Assembly (NCBI GenBank): GCA_021209875.1
Contig: JAGYVD010000001.1
Location: forward strand, 1,550,001-1,614,000
Source: Rosellinia necatrix
Lineage: Eukaryota; Ascomycota; Sordariomycetes; Xylariales; Xylariaceae
Direction of reading: 5' to 3'
DNA: 64,000 nucleotides
Shown here: piece by piece, positions 46,147 through 58,193 of the stretch
How the letters are laid out: every line of letters starts with the position of its first letter
Numbering within the stretch: the stretch's first letter is position 1
Notes under the pieces: model-generated
The model's database searches: none
What the model was told of the DNA's origin: nothing
What the model saw: only the letters and a program-made list of their open reading frames with translations
Position numbers and translations under genes: made by a program

Positions 46147-49100
46147 ATAAACACTATCCTTTATCAAGGGTTTTCTTTTCCCCCTCTAAATTAGATATCA
46201 TGGGTGAAATAGCCTGGCAGTGTTGTACTGCGGCTTGGGAGAGTATATGTGCGCAAGACGACAACAACCATGATATTGATATGTATGTCTTAATACAGAG
46301 TAAGCAAGATAGTGTAGCTCTATTTGCTGAGGTACTCCTACCGATGAGGTTGCCTTCGCTCAGATAGGCGTCCCTCGGTGATCTTCGAACTGTTTGCACT
46401 ATGTTTTATATTACATACGCCACTGAATGAACAGCCATCTTAATGCCAATTAACCGAATTCATAAGCCACCTAGCGAGGTTGAAGGGTAGTCATACGCTA
46501 CGTGATGTTCACGGGCTTCGATCTTTTTTATTTCTTTTTTGGTAAGATGGGGAGCAGACCTCTTGGCAGATGATGAATGATACCCCTGAGTGAGCCGGGC
46601 CGTTATCGCTCGCAGGAGCTCGGAAGGTTGCATTCAGCTTGATCTATTACCCTAAGATACGTTGCAAGGAAACTGCGTAGTGGGTTTCGGAGTGAGACCT
46701 CGATGGCCGCAGCCGGGCTAGACTTCAAGATGCTAGACGATCGAAACCGGTTCTTTCATTCAAGAATACAAAGCCGTCCGTGCCCGTAGCCCGGGCAGGC
46801 AGGGCTAGCCCGGGATACCAAGGCTCACCAGAGCCGAGATTGCCTTCATCGCTGATCAAGAGTCATTGTATTGAAGAGGCCTGTAGATCAGCAGATACAA
46901 CGTTCCCCAGTGCTCGTTTACATAAACGCCCTGAAGGATTCGAGGCAATATTCGGTGAGAAGATTTGCGATTGCAAATGTTGAAAGCGAGTTGATAAAGG
47001 CGCACATTATCGGAGGAGATAAATTGAGACCAAGGTCTTGCAAGTTGCTAGCAGTTAAGATGACTATGTGGGTTGCGCGAGTCAATTTCCGTTGGCACGT
47101 AACCATTTAACAACATAATTAGCACCTTGTGGATATTTCATCGGTCCAATCCCCCCCAAACCGAGGAGTGTTCGCGGGGGACTTTTCGTCCTCCGCCTGG
47201 GATACGACGTTGCTGTGACGCAGAGAAAGCAGGGCACAGCGCCAAGGTTCGGCAATCTGTGGATGGGTTGGTTGTTATCCTAGAAGTCCACTTGCAGTGC
47301 AGTGCTGTATGCGAGAGCCATCAACGAACGTTGTACCAGTTAGTGCAGAGGAAAGCTGTCGGGAGCTATGGCTGCTAGCTCAATTGGCAAGCCTCATCTG
47401 ATAGTCTGGCTGCATCACACCGACCAGCACTTATATCACTTGCCGTAGTCGAGGTTCAAAAATGTCCCGCCCCTCACCACGGTATCGGGTTACCCCAACG
47501 TACATACACCAGCAAGCTAGGCGTTATGCACGGCACCAATCATATCCGCGGGCGACCCGAGGGTATTGGAGGGGGTTGGGGAGTCGGCGCGGGGTTACTT
47601 CGTGTTGAAGCGGCTTGCGGAGAACCCGTAGAGCGGGGTGGCATCGTGAAGGCGTCGTTACGCATCACGCGCTTAGAACAATGGCAATCCGGTCTTCGGG
47701 CGCAGGCACCCAAGACATTTTCTAGTCTCACTCGCTGCAAAGAGGGTGTTTCGGAGGGCAGTGAGTGGTCTGGCAACAGAGACCACTGCTAGCGGCAGTC
47801 GGGTCGTTCACCTGCTCTGCCAACACGAAACGTAAACAAGAAGCCCTTGCATGCGTGGTTCATGGCTATGTAGGGTGACTAAGGACGTGTGTGCTCAGTT
47901 GGGGAGCCCTCCAGGCCAAGGCAGGCCGGGTGATTGGCGCGTTTGCTCTGGTTGCAGGTGTTCGGCTTACCGCAAAATGGCGTGTTGCGCGGTGTGATAC
48001 GAGAGCGTCGAAGGCTACTGAAAGAAGACCCGGAACGCACCCATCACGAGACGGCAGAGGCTCAGTGACACTGGATCCGGCGCATTAGTGGCCAGTAGCA
48101 GCGACGGTCGGTCGGCGCTGACGCCGCGGCCCTGCACGGCTCACGCGATGATACTGCACCGTAACCTGTGTTGTATCTTTGACGGATGCATGCTGAGCAA
48201 TCGCCATGGAGTTTACGTTGTTTAAGAGGTTGACGAGAGGGAAAAGGAAAAAAGGAAACGGCCACATGACTTCCTAAGCAGCACTGGCTACCTTGGATAT
48301 ATTATTACGCGCATCGTCCCTACACTATCTCCTGTCGCTTTCCAAGAAGCAACATAACCTTGTAGGCAAGCACTAATGATCGAGTGTGTACAAGCAGCTA
48401 GGGTAGATAGATATCTTAGGGTGAACTCTAATAGAGAAGCTTAATTCTCTACCTAACCTGGGGGTAGGTAGGTAGGTAGGTTAGGTACTAGTAGTGTACA
48501 CATGTCATGTCAGTACCTACAGTTGATCAATGGGCTCGCCATTTGAAACACCCAACGACAACTTGCACCACGTTGCTCAGGCAGACTCTGGGTCCTCTTT
48601 TATGCTCAAGTGGTGGTGACGACATGATGCCCACTAAATGGAGTACACACACAACATAATTCGACCGAATATAGTCCGATACCCATACAGTACCTAGGCA
48701 GCCAGGTAAACATAGTATTTGACGTATGTACATAACAGGTAACTAGTGAACGATAGCTATTATGCACCAGGCCCTCAAAGATCGTACATTACAAGTAGCA
48801 GGTAGGGACTGATGTATTAGGCAGTTAGAGTGTATCATGCTTTTGATTACGAAACGTGTGAGATAATGCCCGACTGAGGCGACTCTTTGCAGAAGTTCCA
48901 TGTTGCAGGTACACCTATTGTGAGAGTAGTGCAGGAGCTCTAATGGTAGGTAGCACGGTACCAAGATCAGCTGGGTTCGCTATTCCAGAAAAGGAGAATG
49001 AGGTCATCAAGAGGTTGGAACCACAGCATCTGAAGCGTGTGGCTTGTCCTGTCTCTGTCCTGCTAATCATACTCACGCGCTAACGGGATCGTGCTTGAAC

Positions 49101-49367
49101 ATTAATATCTGAAATGCCTTTGCAGCATACCGAGGGACTTCTGCAGGTAGTGTAACCGACCTTATGGGGCAGGCGTTTGTGACGATCGACTTGCACTGTA
49201 CGGAGGTGGTGGCAGGTCCAGTACTTAGCCCATCTCACTGTAACTGTACGGGCATTGCTCTCTTCGTTCGCTCATTCCGAGTCTTTCGTCCATTTCCTTC
49301 CCTGCCAAGGCTTCGTCTCTGTTGTCTTGTCCTGCCTTGTCCCGGATTTCCTTCGTCCCCACCCAGT

Positions 49368-49435
49368 TTGTTGTTATTGTTGTTGTTGTTGTTATTGCTG
49401 CTGCTGCTGCTGCTGTTGCTGCTGTCGTTGTCGTT
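49368..49435. repeat. GTT/GCT compound microsatellite
   Basis: GTT units pass into GCT units and then GTC/GTT. Confidence 0.9.
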
Positions 49436-50892
49436 GGAATTCTTGTCCCCGACCGACTCTTTATCTTCCTCTCCTACGTAACATCAGCATCAACACTTTC
49501 TCGTATTACTTTGCAACCGCGCCACTATCGTGATAGGTAGGCCTCGTTAGCGCAACCTCTTTGGGCCATTCCACAATCGTCTTGGTCTGACCGTGGTGGA
49601 GACTTACTGAGCAGAAGTGGTGGAGTGGTGACTATTTGCCCAGTCGTCGAGAGCCCCCCCTGGCCTTGTTCGTCAGTGCCAAATAAAGATCTACCCTGCA
49701 ACCTGTCAATCCTGCAAGCCTGGCATCATAAGATATGGGCACTCGTATTTTATTTTCGCTAGGTCAAATCCACCTCTAGACGGCACTGTCTATCATTCGC
49801 CATGCTTGGCACATGAGCTCAAGTGCACTCCCTTCTCGCGCTGCTGCAGCACCTTCAGTCACTACTTACCTACTTGTGCTTACCTACTTGTACTTACATA
49901 CACACTTACATACCTAGTGCACAATACCTCATCTAAGCCAAGCCACACTCCGAAAGGGTACCTAGGCAGGTAGGTGCACACACCTGCCTTGACAACCTAC
50001 CTACCCACCCCTACAGTACTTACCTACCAAGGTACCTACCGTACCTCAAGCACTTTACTCATATTAGACACTGTAAGGTAGGCCGGCTTGCTAGGTGGTT
50101 CGTAGCGTACAGTATACTGCCTCTACTGCCTCTGTATCTCACTGTAACTTATCTGCAGCAGAGCAATCAATCCAACTCATCGCATCCCACTGGGGACCCC
50201 CGGTCGTCCCGTATCCATCCATCCATCCATCCCTCCCCCGTCCTGCCGCCATCCTTTCACAACACCGAGCAAAGCACCAACGGCAACCTTAGACCTCGTC
50301 CACAGACCAATTGGACCCGCTGCTTGTTTTCGCACGTTTTCTTCCCTCTCCTCCCCTCGGCCAACCGACCATTCCTCTTCTCTCATCTCCTTCGAGAAAT
50401 TCGGATCATAGTTGCTGCACAGCAGCCAACCTCGTTGACCACGCCCAACCCACAAGACACCTGAAGCTATTCGTCCCGGATTCCATAGCACTCGTTTGGG
50501 AGGGTCGATTCTGTAACGGACATCTCGAGGCGTCCTGGACTACCTGGGTCGTTGGCCTTGAATCTGGGTCTCGACTGGACCTGGCGGTCATAACGATGGT
50601 AACCCGCGATTAATTATTGTTCCCTCAGTTGTTTGTGACTCAGCCCAGACAATCGTCGGCAATTAGTTGGCGCACTACAAATTCCGCCCGCCGTTGTGCC
50701 GCCATCGCCTCCTAAGCAGACCGCATCAAGTAAGTTCGGCTATCATTCAGCTTTGTCATTCTCGGTTCTCTGGTGTGCCCCATGGCCACCGCCACGAAGA
50801 CTAACTCCCTAATCAACGTACTTCGTTTAACCTAGCTAACACCGCCCGTTGCTCCTGCTAGGATATTTTATGCGTCTTTCGGCGGCGTCACT

Positions 50893-52197
50893 ATGGCTCA
50901 CTGGTGGTATACCACATCTTTCCTGGCCCTTGTGGCCTTGGTGATTGGCCCCCAGCTCGTCCAAACCCTTGATATGGAATACTGTGCAGACATCAATACC
51001 GCTGCTACAGCTTTGAGTACGTCTCATTCTTGAACCCAACGCTGAATATTCCTTCTAATCATGGCGTAGATACCAGCATATACCAATCTAATGGACTATG
51101 CCATGATTACTGCGTCGAGAAAACATTTGCCTTTGCCATCGTTCAGGACAAAGCCTGCTGGTGCAGCGACTACGCGCCTACCAAGTCGTCGCAGGTAGAC
51201 ACCGGTGAATGCAGCGATCCATGCCCCGGCTGGAAGTATGAAACCTGTGGAGCCAGCGGTTTGTATGGGTATATACAACTAGACACGATGCCTTCCGGCA
51301 CAGCAGACGGGGGCTCAACGTCTAGTTCGACAGTAAGTATTCCGGTTTCTATTTGAATAATCACTCTAGATTGGCGCAGTATCGCCGAGCTTTACCCGTT
51401 GGTAAACAGTAGTCTCGCACAGGTATGAGGACTGATGGAATATATTCCATTTTAACTGTATCTGAGTCCAGGAGCAAACGTCCACGTCTGTACAGACATC
51501 GAGCACTGTCACGTCGGTAGTCCACTCGACCACAACCCGTACTTCTAGTACTCCACTTGTATGCTTAGCTAGCTTGACCGCATCTCTGCCGTTATACCAT
51601 ACTTCGCTATTACCACACTGCTGATGCGGCAGCGCTAACACCGATTTTTAGGAAACCAGCACAAAAACGAGCAGTACTACGTCCGCGACGCCGACGACGT
51701 CTGTTAAGACCGTGACGGCCGGCGGAACGGTTAGCCTGGAAACCGTAACGGTAACGCCAACTGCAGCGGCTGGATCTGGCGATAATATGTCATCGAGTGG
51801 CGGGCTTAGTACTGGCGCTACCGCTGGCATTGCGATTGGCGTAATAGCAATTGTTGCTATCCTTGCTGGAATAGCCGCCTTCTTCTACCTCCAGCGCAAG
51901 AGGCGCCAGCGCGAGGAAGAGATCGCTTCGAGATCTGATAGTCGGTTCAGTGGTTCCGCGGGGATCATGAGTACGCCGACAACCACCATGGCTTCCGTAT
52001 GGGATGGGGAAAACACGTCGACCGGTCGAAGAAGCAGCCGCCTGATGCCTCACGATCCTCGCATGGACCCCTTCGCGACCAACATTTACAGTCGATTCGA
52101 TAACAAAAGCCGCGAAAGCATCAACACTCTACAGGACAATCAAGATTATTCGAGAAAGGTGCTCCGGACCACGAACCCAGACCCACCAGATCAATAA
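50893..52197 (+). CDS. WSC-domain membrane protein (cell wall sensor type)
   Basis: Four exons: 50893-51016, 51070-51332, 51472-51558 and 51652-52197, giving 339 residues. A signal peptide (TTSFLALVALVIGPQLVQT) is followed by a WSC domain, about residues 30-115, with eight cysteines including YCADIN, GLCHDYCVE, KACWCSDY, GECSDPCPG and YETCG. A Ser/Thr-rich stalk of about 90 residues comes next (much of exon 3 and early exon 4), then a membrane helix (GIAIGVIAIVAILAGIAAFFYL) and a basic stop-transfer (QRKRRQREEE). The ~100-residue tail is Ser/Arg-rich. This is the layout of Wsc1-3 stress sensors that feed Rho1 and the cell-wall-integrity MAPK route; the signalling role here is inferred. Exon 3 encodes only stalk, so alternative splicing there would change stalk length. 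Confidence 0.93.
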
Positions 52198-55100
52198 AGC
52201 CCCCATGGGCGAGATGATGCTGGATGACGGCCGACGACGGACCAGACTTGTGGTTGTTTATTATCCTCTTTAGGTCATTGCATTGTGTATCTTCTTGAGA
52301 GATACCAGGACGGCGTTTTAGGGCATTGCGATTGAAGAGCGAAAAAAGAAAACAGAAGCCTATGCACACACCAGTGGAACGACGAGTCGACCTCGACAGT
52401 GCCCAAGGCGTGCCGAAAACGCAGTCGCGTTCAAATCCTCGCACTTTCGGAACGCTTCGATGCGTGTATTGGCACTGTTAGGGCAATTACTAGATTGGGG
52501 GAATATATAAGGCAAGGGAAATTTCTGGCGGGATTTTGAAATTGATTTCTCGCTTCAGGTATTGGGTTTCAACGGCAGCACATAGAGAGCAAAGGGAAAG
52601 GTAGCCACAGCGGCTTCAACGGGTGCGGAACTATCTATCATAGATGACGCCAGCAACCGGCCTCGGACACATTCGTGGAATGGAAGATTCCGTGAGCATG
52701 TATAAAGCCTGGCTAGCCCAACCTCCCACGAGCATATTGGTGCTCGCTACATCATGTATATAAGTATATCTCCTGTCGAGGTGAATATCCCATTGTGGGA
52801 GATGCAGCCCCGACCATAAATAACCGGTATAATGGAGACGCATTCGGGTCGGAATGCAGTGCATATTGGCTGGTGTAAGTGGGGTTGATGCTCCCTTGTT
52901 ATCTATCTACGTAGTGTAGTGTACACTACCTACTGCTACTGTGGACGATGATAACCTGGTCGTTTGTTTTCGTCTCTGGCGACTGATGAGGAGGACGAGG
53001 TGGACGAGGGGCCCCCCAGTCGCAGCTGATTCGTAACCACGCCTGCTGGGGCTTGCAAGGATATATGGAAACAAGCGCAAGCGAGCAGCTGGAACTGACT
53101 TGGCGTGCGAACGATGCACTATGTATCTACCTAATTGTGTGCACACAGTTTGCACAAGTGGCTAGATAGTAGTTAGCTAGTGTACGGGTTAGTTTAGGAT
53201 GTATATGACGTTTTGTTCGCTGAGTTATACGGACCTGAACGGAATTATAGTGGTTGCGTTCTGGTACCAGTATTCCAGGGAGCCTCTCGCATCGTGTATC
53301 TTATAGGAGGGAATATTATAGATACGTGCCCAATAACAACAACGCCTAACCTGCCTAAGTAGAGTTAGGTAGTGTATCAGGACGCGTATACGTACGTATA
53401 CTACACTACAAATAGTGTGTACATGCAGGTGGGTGGCAACCGGGAGATCCGGGATTCGGGTTGCCGTTTTCTACGCGCATGTAGGATTATTCCCGTTTCG
53501 GAAGACGACAACCAGGTGTTTGTTTTTGGCGTTATGTCATCACCAGGATTCACGGTATAAAGTCTTGTGGACAACTACTTTGGTAGTGTGCAACGCGCCT
53601 ACAGTAACTAGGTAGGTAAGGTAGATAGATATATTGCCATGTGTTTTCTCCGCGCAGCAGATTGAGCGCATGGTTATTTCAACGCCGTCCGAGCTGGACA
53701 TGGGTGGACATGGTAGTGTAGTGTAAGTGTAGTGCATTTCGGTTTCGCTACCGAGATAACTACTGTAATTAGTGTATACATAGTCAAGGTACATAGTTAC
53801 ATGGTTACATGCAAACATATTGTCTCTGATATTGTTAAGGGTCAGCCACGCCCCCACATGATGTGTTTACAGTGCATTCTACACACGACCTCCCTAACCT
53901 AGGTAATTATGTAATTGGGTAAGTAAATTATCAGGGAAATGCCATGTTTTTTTTTTTTTTTTTTTTGTCGGAGATCCCGCCTCATTATGTCTCTCAACCC
54001 AAGAAAATATGACAACTATTCGTCCGCCAAGGACCCGAAACCGTGCTTTTGCTTTGTACACGTTTTACTCTGTAACTTTCTTTTTGTCACGGCCTCCGGC
54101 TGGTCTAACGTCCGGTGGAGTGACTTTGATTTTCCTTTATGTGTAGTTTAAACGATCGGAGTGGGTGGGTAGTGTGTAAGTACGTATGTATCTATGTATC
54201 ATGTATGTATGTAGCGTAGATCTCCGTAGACGAGAACGGACTGTCGGTTGTCTGTTGTTTATCGCAGCATTGCTGTTCCCGGCTCTTCCCCCCTCGGCCT
54301 CTCCGCTAGTCTCGTTTCGACTATATCAACTACGCCGCTCCAAACCACATGTTGTTCCGTAGCCCACGGACAGGCAAACAGATAGCTACTAGCAGATAGA
54401 TACATACTGACATGGATAGATAGCTAGATGATAGATCGAGAGGCAGGCAGCAATGACCGTATTAGTGCATATGACCGTGCAAATGCTCTTGTAATCGGCT
54501 GACCGAAATCGAATCGAGTAGTGTACATTCTCACAACATCATCTGAGGATGTGGGGCCTAGTTAGTGAGTGACCCGACCGGTTTGAACAAAGCAGAACTT
54601 AACCAAGAATTATGCTCAGGCTCTCAGCAGTATCCGCCCATGCCCGCGCAGCACAGGACCTTGGCCCTGTCGAGTCGACATAACTAAGCAGAACGGGACT
54701 TTCCTCGAATTGTATAATATACACCGTGATCGAGACGTAGACTGATCGGGATTTGTAAGATCCCTAGTTATTGCGCCGCTATTCAAAGGTGAAGGAAAAG
54801 GGGGTGGGAGTGGTTGAGTTTACAATATCGGATACGAGAAAGCAACACAGCCGAGTATGCGCGAAACTCGATAAGGGCAGCTTGCATCTTGGTAACCTAC
54901 CCCGAGAGGGGGTAAGTCAGCCGATGAAGAGAGATCTTAGTGCATAAGGCGCGCTCGAATATAATATCCATCGATAAGAAGGGTTGCTCTGTCGCTCTGG
55001 TGCGAAGTGTCCCGCGGGTAACCAGTTGTTGCTCTGTAACTAGCTGCAGGTAACTTACCTACCGAGATAGCATGCAGTCGCTCGCAGCACAGGAAGTGAG

Positions 55101-58100
55101 CAGAGGGACGCAGGGCGTGCGCATCATGGAGCAGTCTTCTCGGTTGACAGGCGCACAGACGGCATTGCGCAATCCCCGTCGAGAAGCTCGGTGATCCAGC
55201 CCGGTGGCAGCAATTTCTATTTCTAATTTCAGAACGAAAAAAAATAAATAAATAATAAATAAAAATAAAAAAAACACAAAGGGAACGAACAACCAAAGCC
55301 CGGGCTTAATATACGCGTCTACACTACATATATTGTGCAGATACCGCTAACACGGTATCGCCCACGATTTGAGAGCCACCGCGCATCGAATCGAATGCAG
55401 TGACCGGGGAGGGGGGGGGGATAAGTGATCCTCTCGGTCGGAATTATCCCCCGGGGGCACACCTCATCAGCGGTCTTCGGCGCAGTCAAGGTCGCGCCCT
55501 CGCTCGTTCGCTCCCTTGCCTCCAAATCGTGGGCTCCCGTAACAAACGCACGCAATATACATGGTCGTGGCGTGACATACACTTTAGTGTACCAACTCAC
55601 AGCCGACGTTTCGCTCCGAGATCGACGCGGGCTCGTCCGGCCGTGGACAAATCTGGGGGGGGGGGAATGCGCGGGATGGGCCGCCTGACCATCTTTGCGC
55701 GCTCGAAGTGTGAATAATCGGCGGCGTTGCGGCCGCCCTGGCCAAGAACATTCGCCCAGCAGCAGCGTACTGCGCTATACACCACACTAGTGTATGTGTT
55801 TTTGGGGGGTGAGATTAGACTCAAGGATCATCGTTCACCCGCCCTTGGCGGTATCGAATTCGCCCGTAGCGGGACAAACATGCCATTGCTGACGCGGGCG
55901 GGCTCGCGTTCCTTGCCAAGCGGTAATCGAGCGCCGCCTTCGAGCGAGAGAACCCTCCCCCCTTTTCCATGCTTGTAGGCACGGTGTCCTTAGAATAAAG
56001 CCTGTCCGCCTTAAACAACCCCCTCCCCCCCTTTGCTTTTTATCTGTGACCCGGACGCACTCGCCTCTTAGTCATTTCAAGGACATGGTTGTGGCCGGTA
56101 AGGCAGCTACGAAGCGAATATGGTCATTCTGCTGAGTTCTGAATCAGCTTTCTTTCATGATAGTACGCCAGGGTTGTGCGAGCATTGATGTTGACTGACC
56201 ATATGGCCGTAAAAGGCGTATTGAACCGAGGCCACCATGAGTGAGCGACGAACGCCGATGTGCCCAATACCCATAATCCCCGAGTCAACATTCGACATGG
56301 CCATTTTAGAGCTGCTCATGGGGGAACCGTGCGTTCTTGTCGAGCGGGATCGCCCCTATGAAATGAGTTGAAATACTATTCCTCAGTCTCTACACTGACA
56401 TGGTACCTGGCGGGTGTCCCGCGACGCCGATAGACTTCACATGGTTGATGACGAAGCTGTTCTGGCTTGAGACTGAGATTATTTCAAGAGCTTAAGCCTC
56501 GTGAGAGTACACTGCGCAAGATGAGTGATCATATAGGTGCTCGTTCCTAAACCAAATATCTATCTGTCTATCTATAAGAGCGTATCTGAATATAACTGGC
56601 GGCCAAGGTTGGCGACTTATATACGGTTGCCTTTCAGAGAAACCCCCTTCATGAACCATTGAGCTCAGTGGCATATTCTCACATGCCCGCGGGAATATAT
56701 TTAAGGAGGGCATATGGCATCGAACATGTACCGTACACCGGAAACAATATCACGGGTAAACGTTGCTCATATCCGCATATATCGTACATAAACACCCATA
56801 TGAGTATAGAACTATTCGATTCATCAGCCAAGGACTTACGACCCGATGTCGCTATCTCTAATAACGGCGTCTTTGAGTACAATATTAAGAGGCAAGTGAG
56901 AAACACGACATCGAAGGCGTCCGGGGGTTGCGGAATTCTCACACGCATGCGGCACTTCTGGCAGCTATGACGATAGTATTGAATAAATCAGGGAGATCTT
57001 ATGTGGTGACTTCGACGAGCGTCGTCTTTAGATTGTTACAACAGTCGAAGGGATTTGGGTTATAGAGTCTTCAGGTCGAGTGCGAGTGCCACAAAAAAAC
57101 TGTAGTTTCGATTTTCCAGAGACTAGTATTTCCATTTGTGCCTAGGCACTAGGCTACCTCGTAGGAGAGAAGTCCTCTAAATTGTCATCCCCGCCGTGAG
57201 ATACAGGCCGTATGTCGTGCGCGAGGCATCACCGAGATCTCACTACCATGTATTCCATATCGCCCGGCCGTCTCCTGCATCTACCGGCCCCTGAAGTAAG
57301 AAAATCAAATCCCTGTTTGAGCAGATGAAAGTGCTTCGGTAAACAATTTGACTATGGATTAATTCGGTCCGTTCAAGAAGCCTCTCTGTCCTATAGATGT
57401 AGCTCTCTCGTTCGGGACTGACGCTAATGATCTCTTCAACGTAGCGACAGTGAATCGCACGATTTATTAGGGCGTCTCTACTTAGATTCGACAAAATTGA
57501 GGACACCGCCATATTACTCTTATATAACTCGAATTGGTGTCATCGGGAGGGATGCGTGGGGGCAACGTGATCGCAGGTGTTGCTTTAGATACATATAACC
57601 ATTTGTGAAGGCAAAACGGAACTGTTCCACCTTTTTAGTTATGTTGGTATATATGCAAACTACTCCGTGACACCATTGTCATTCGAATAGCCTAATATGG
57701 AGTAGAAATTGATAATACGAGAGCTGCGTGATTGTAAGCCGTTTATGTAAACCTGAGGATGTGATGTTATTGACGTATGAAGACGGCGTAGAATGCTGAC
57801 TAGTATAGGATGAGGGGTGGGCTCAGCTATTGGATGAGGGGTTCTAATGTGTAGTGAATGCCGTATCGATGTTAAGCACTTCCATAAAGGAAATATCAGT
57901 CACACAAAAGACATTGAACTAGACACGTAATATAAAGAATGTTGAATTGAGAGCAGGTAATGGGTATCTTAATACCTGTATCTCTTCTACTCTATTATCA
58001 GGCAACTGCCAATGGTCATAATGTGACTATGATACATAGCCAGCATGTTTTATCAAGAGATGCAAACTGGCCCCTAATATTTTACGCCATGTTTCTTGAC

Positions 58101-58193
58101 AGAATTGAACTCAGATTATGTTTCGAACCAAGTCGGTGTGACAAAATTAAAACTCTTAACCGGTGGCCTAGACCTGCACCATCTCGGCACCAG
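52198..58193. other. 6-kb gene-poor region
   Basis: No gene could be supported. Contents: a 21-nt poly-T (53947-53967), TATG/TATC words (54180-54215), an A-rich low-complexity stretch (55236-55280), G and C homopolymers (55400-56035), and an AT-rich island about 56500-58080 that carries copy B of the 66-bp element. Short frames such as 57243-57512 (minus) lack family resemblance. Confidence 0.5.
57605..57670 (+). repeat. 66-bp dispersed element, copy B
   Basis: Differs from the reverse complement of 5815-5880 at one base (GGAACT versus GGAACC) over 66 positions. The sequences on either side are unrelated. Confidence 0.85.

Larger units (their letters stand above)
43720..50892. other. 7-kb gene-poor region
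   Basis: No gene could be supported. Contents: CA repeats (43930-43970), (TATG)n (44177-44198), an AT-rich island about 45600-46450 with a diverged 66-bp element copy, CCTACC/GGTAGG clusters (48450-48490, 49860-50040), a GTT/GCT tract (49368-49435) and a CCAT tract (50213-50233). The last ~700 bp are pyrimidine-rich and probably promoter and 5' UTR of the WSC gene. Confidence 0.5.

Noticed and set aside
47340..47485. tRNA-like stretch with an A-box match (TAGCTCAATTGG)
   Set aside because: The downstream GGTTCAAAA has no pairing T-stem, the acceptor arms do not pair and the D-stem is incomplete, so no cloverleaf forms.
52410..52445. GTTCAAATCC as a tRNA B box
   Set aside because: The T-stem bases do not pair and no matching cloverleaf could be drawn upstream.
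57243..57512. 89-residue minus-strand frame starting MAVSSILSNLSRDAL in the AT-rich island
   Set aside because: Plausible-looking but without family resemblance, splice signals or neighbours; kept out as an unsupported frame.
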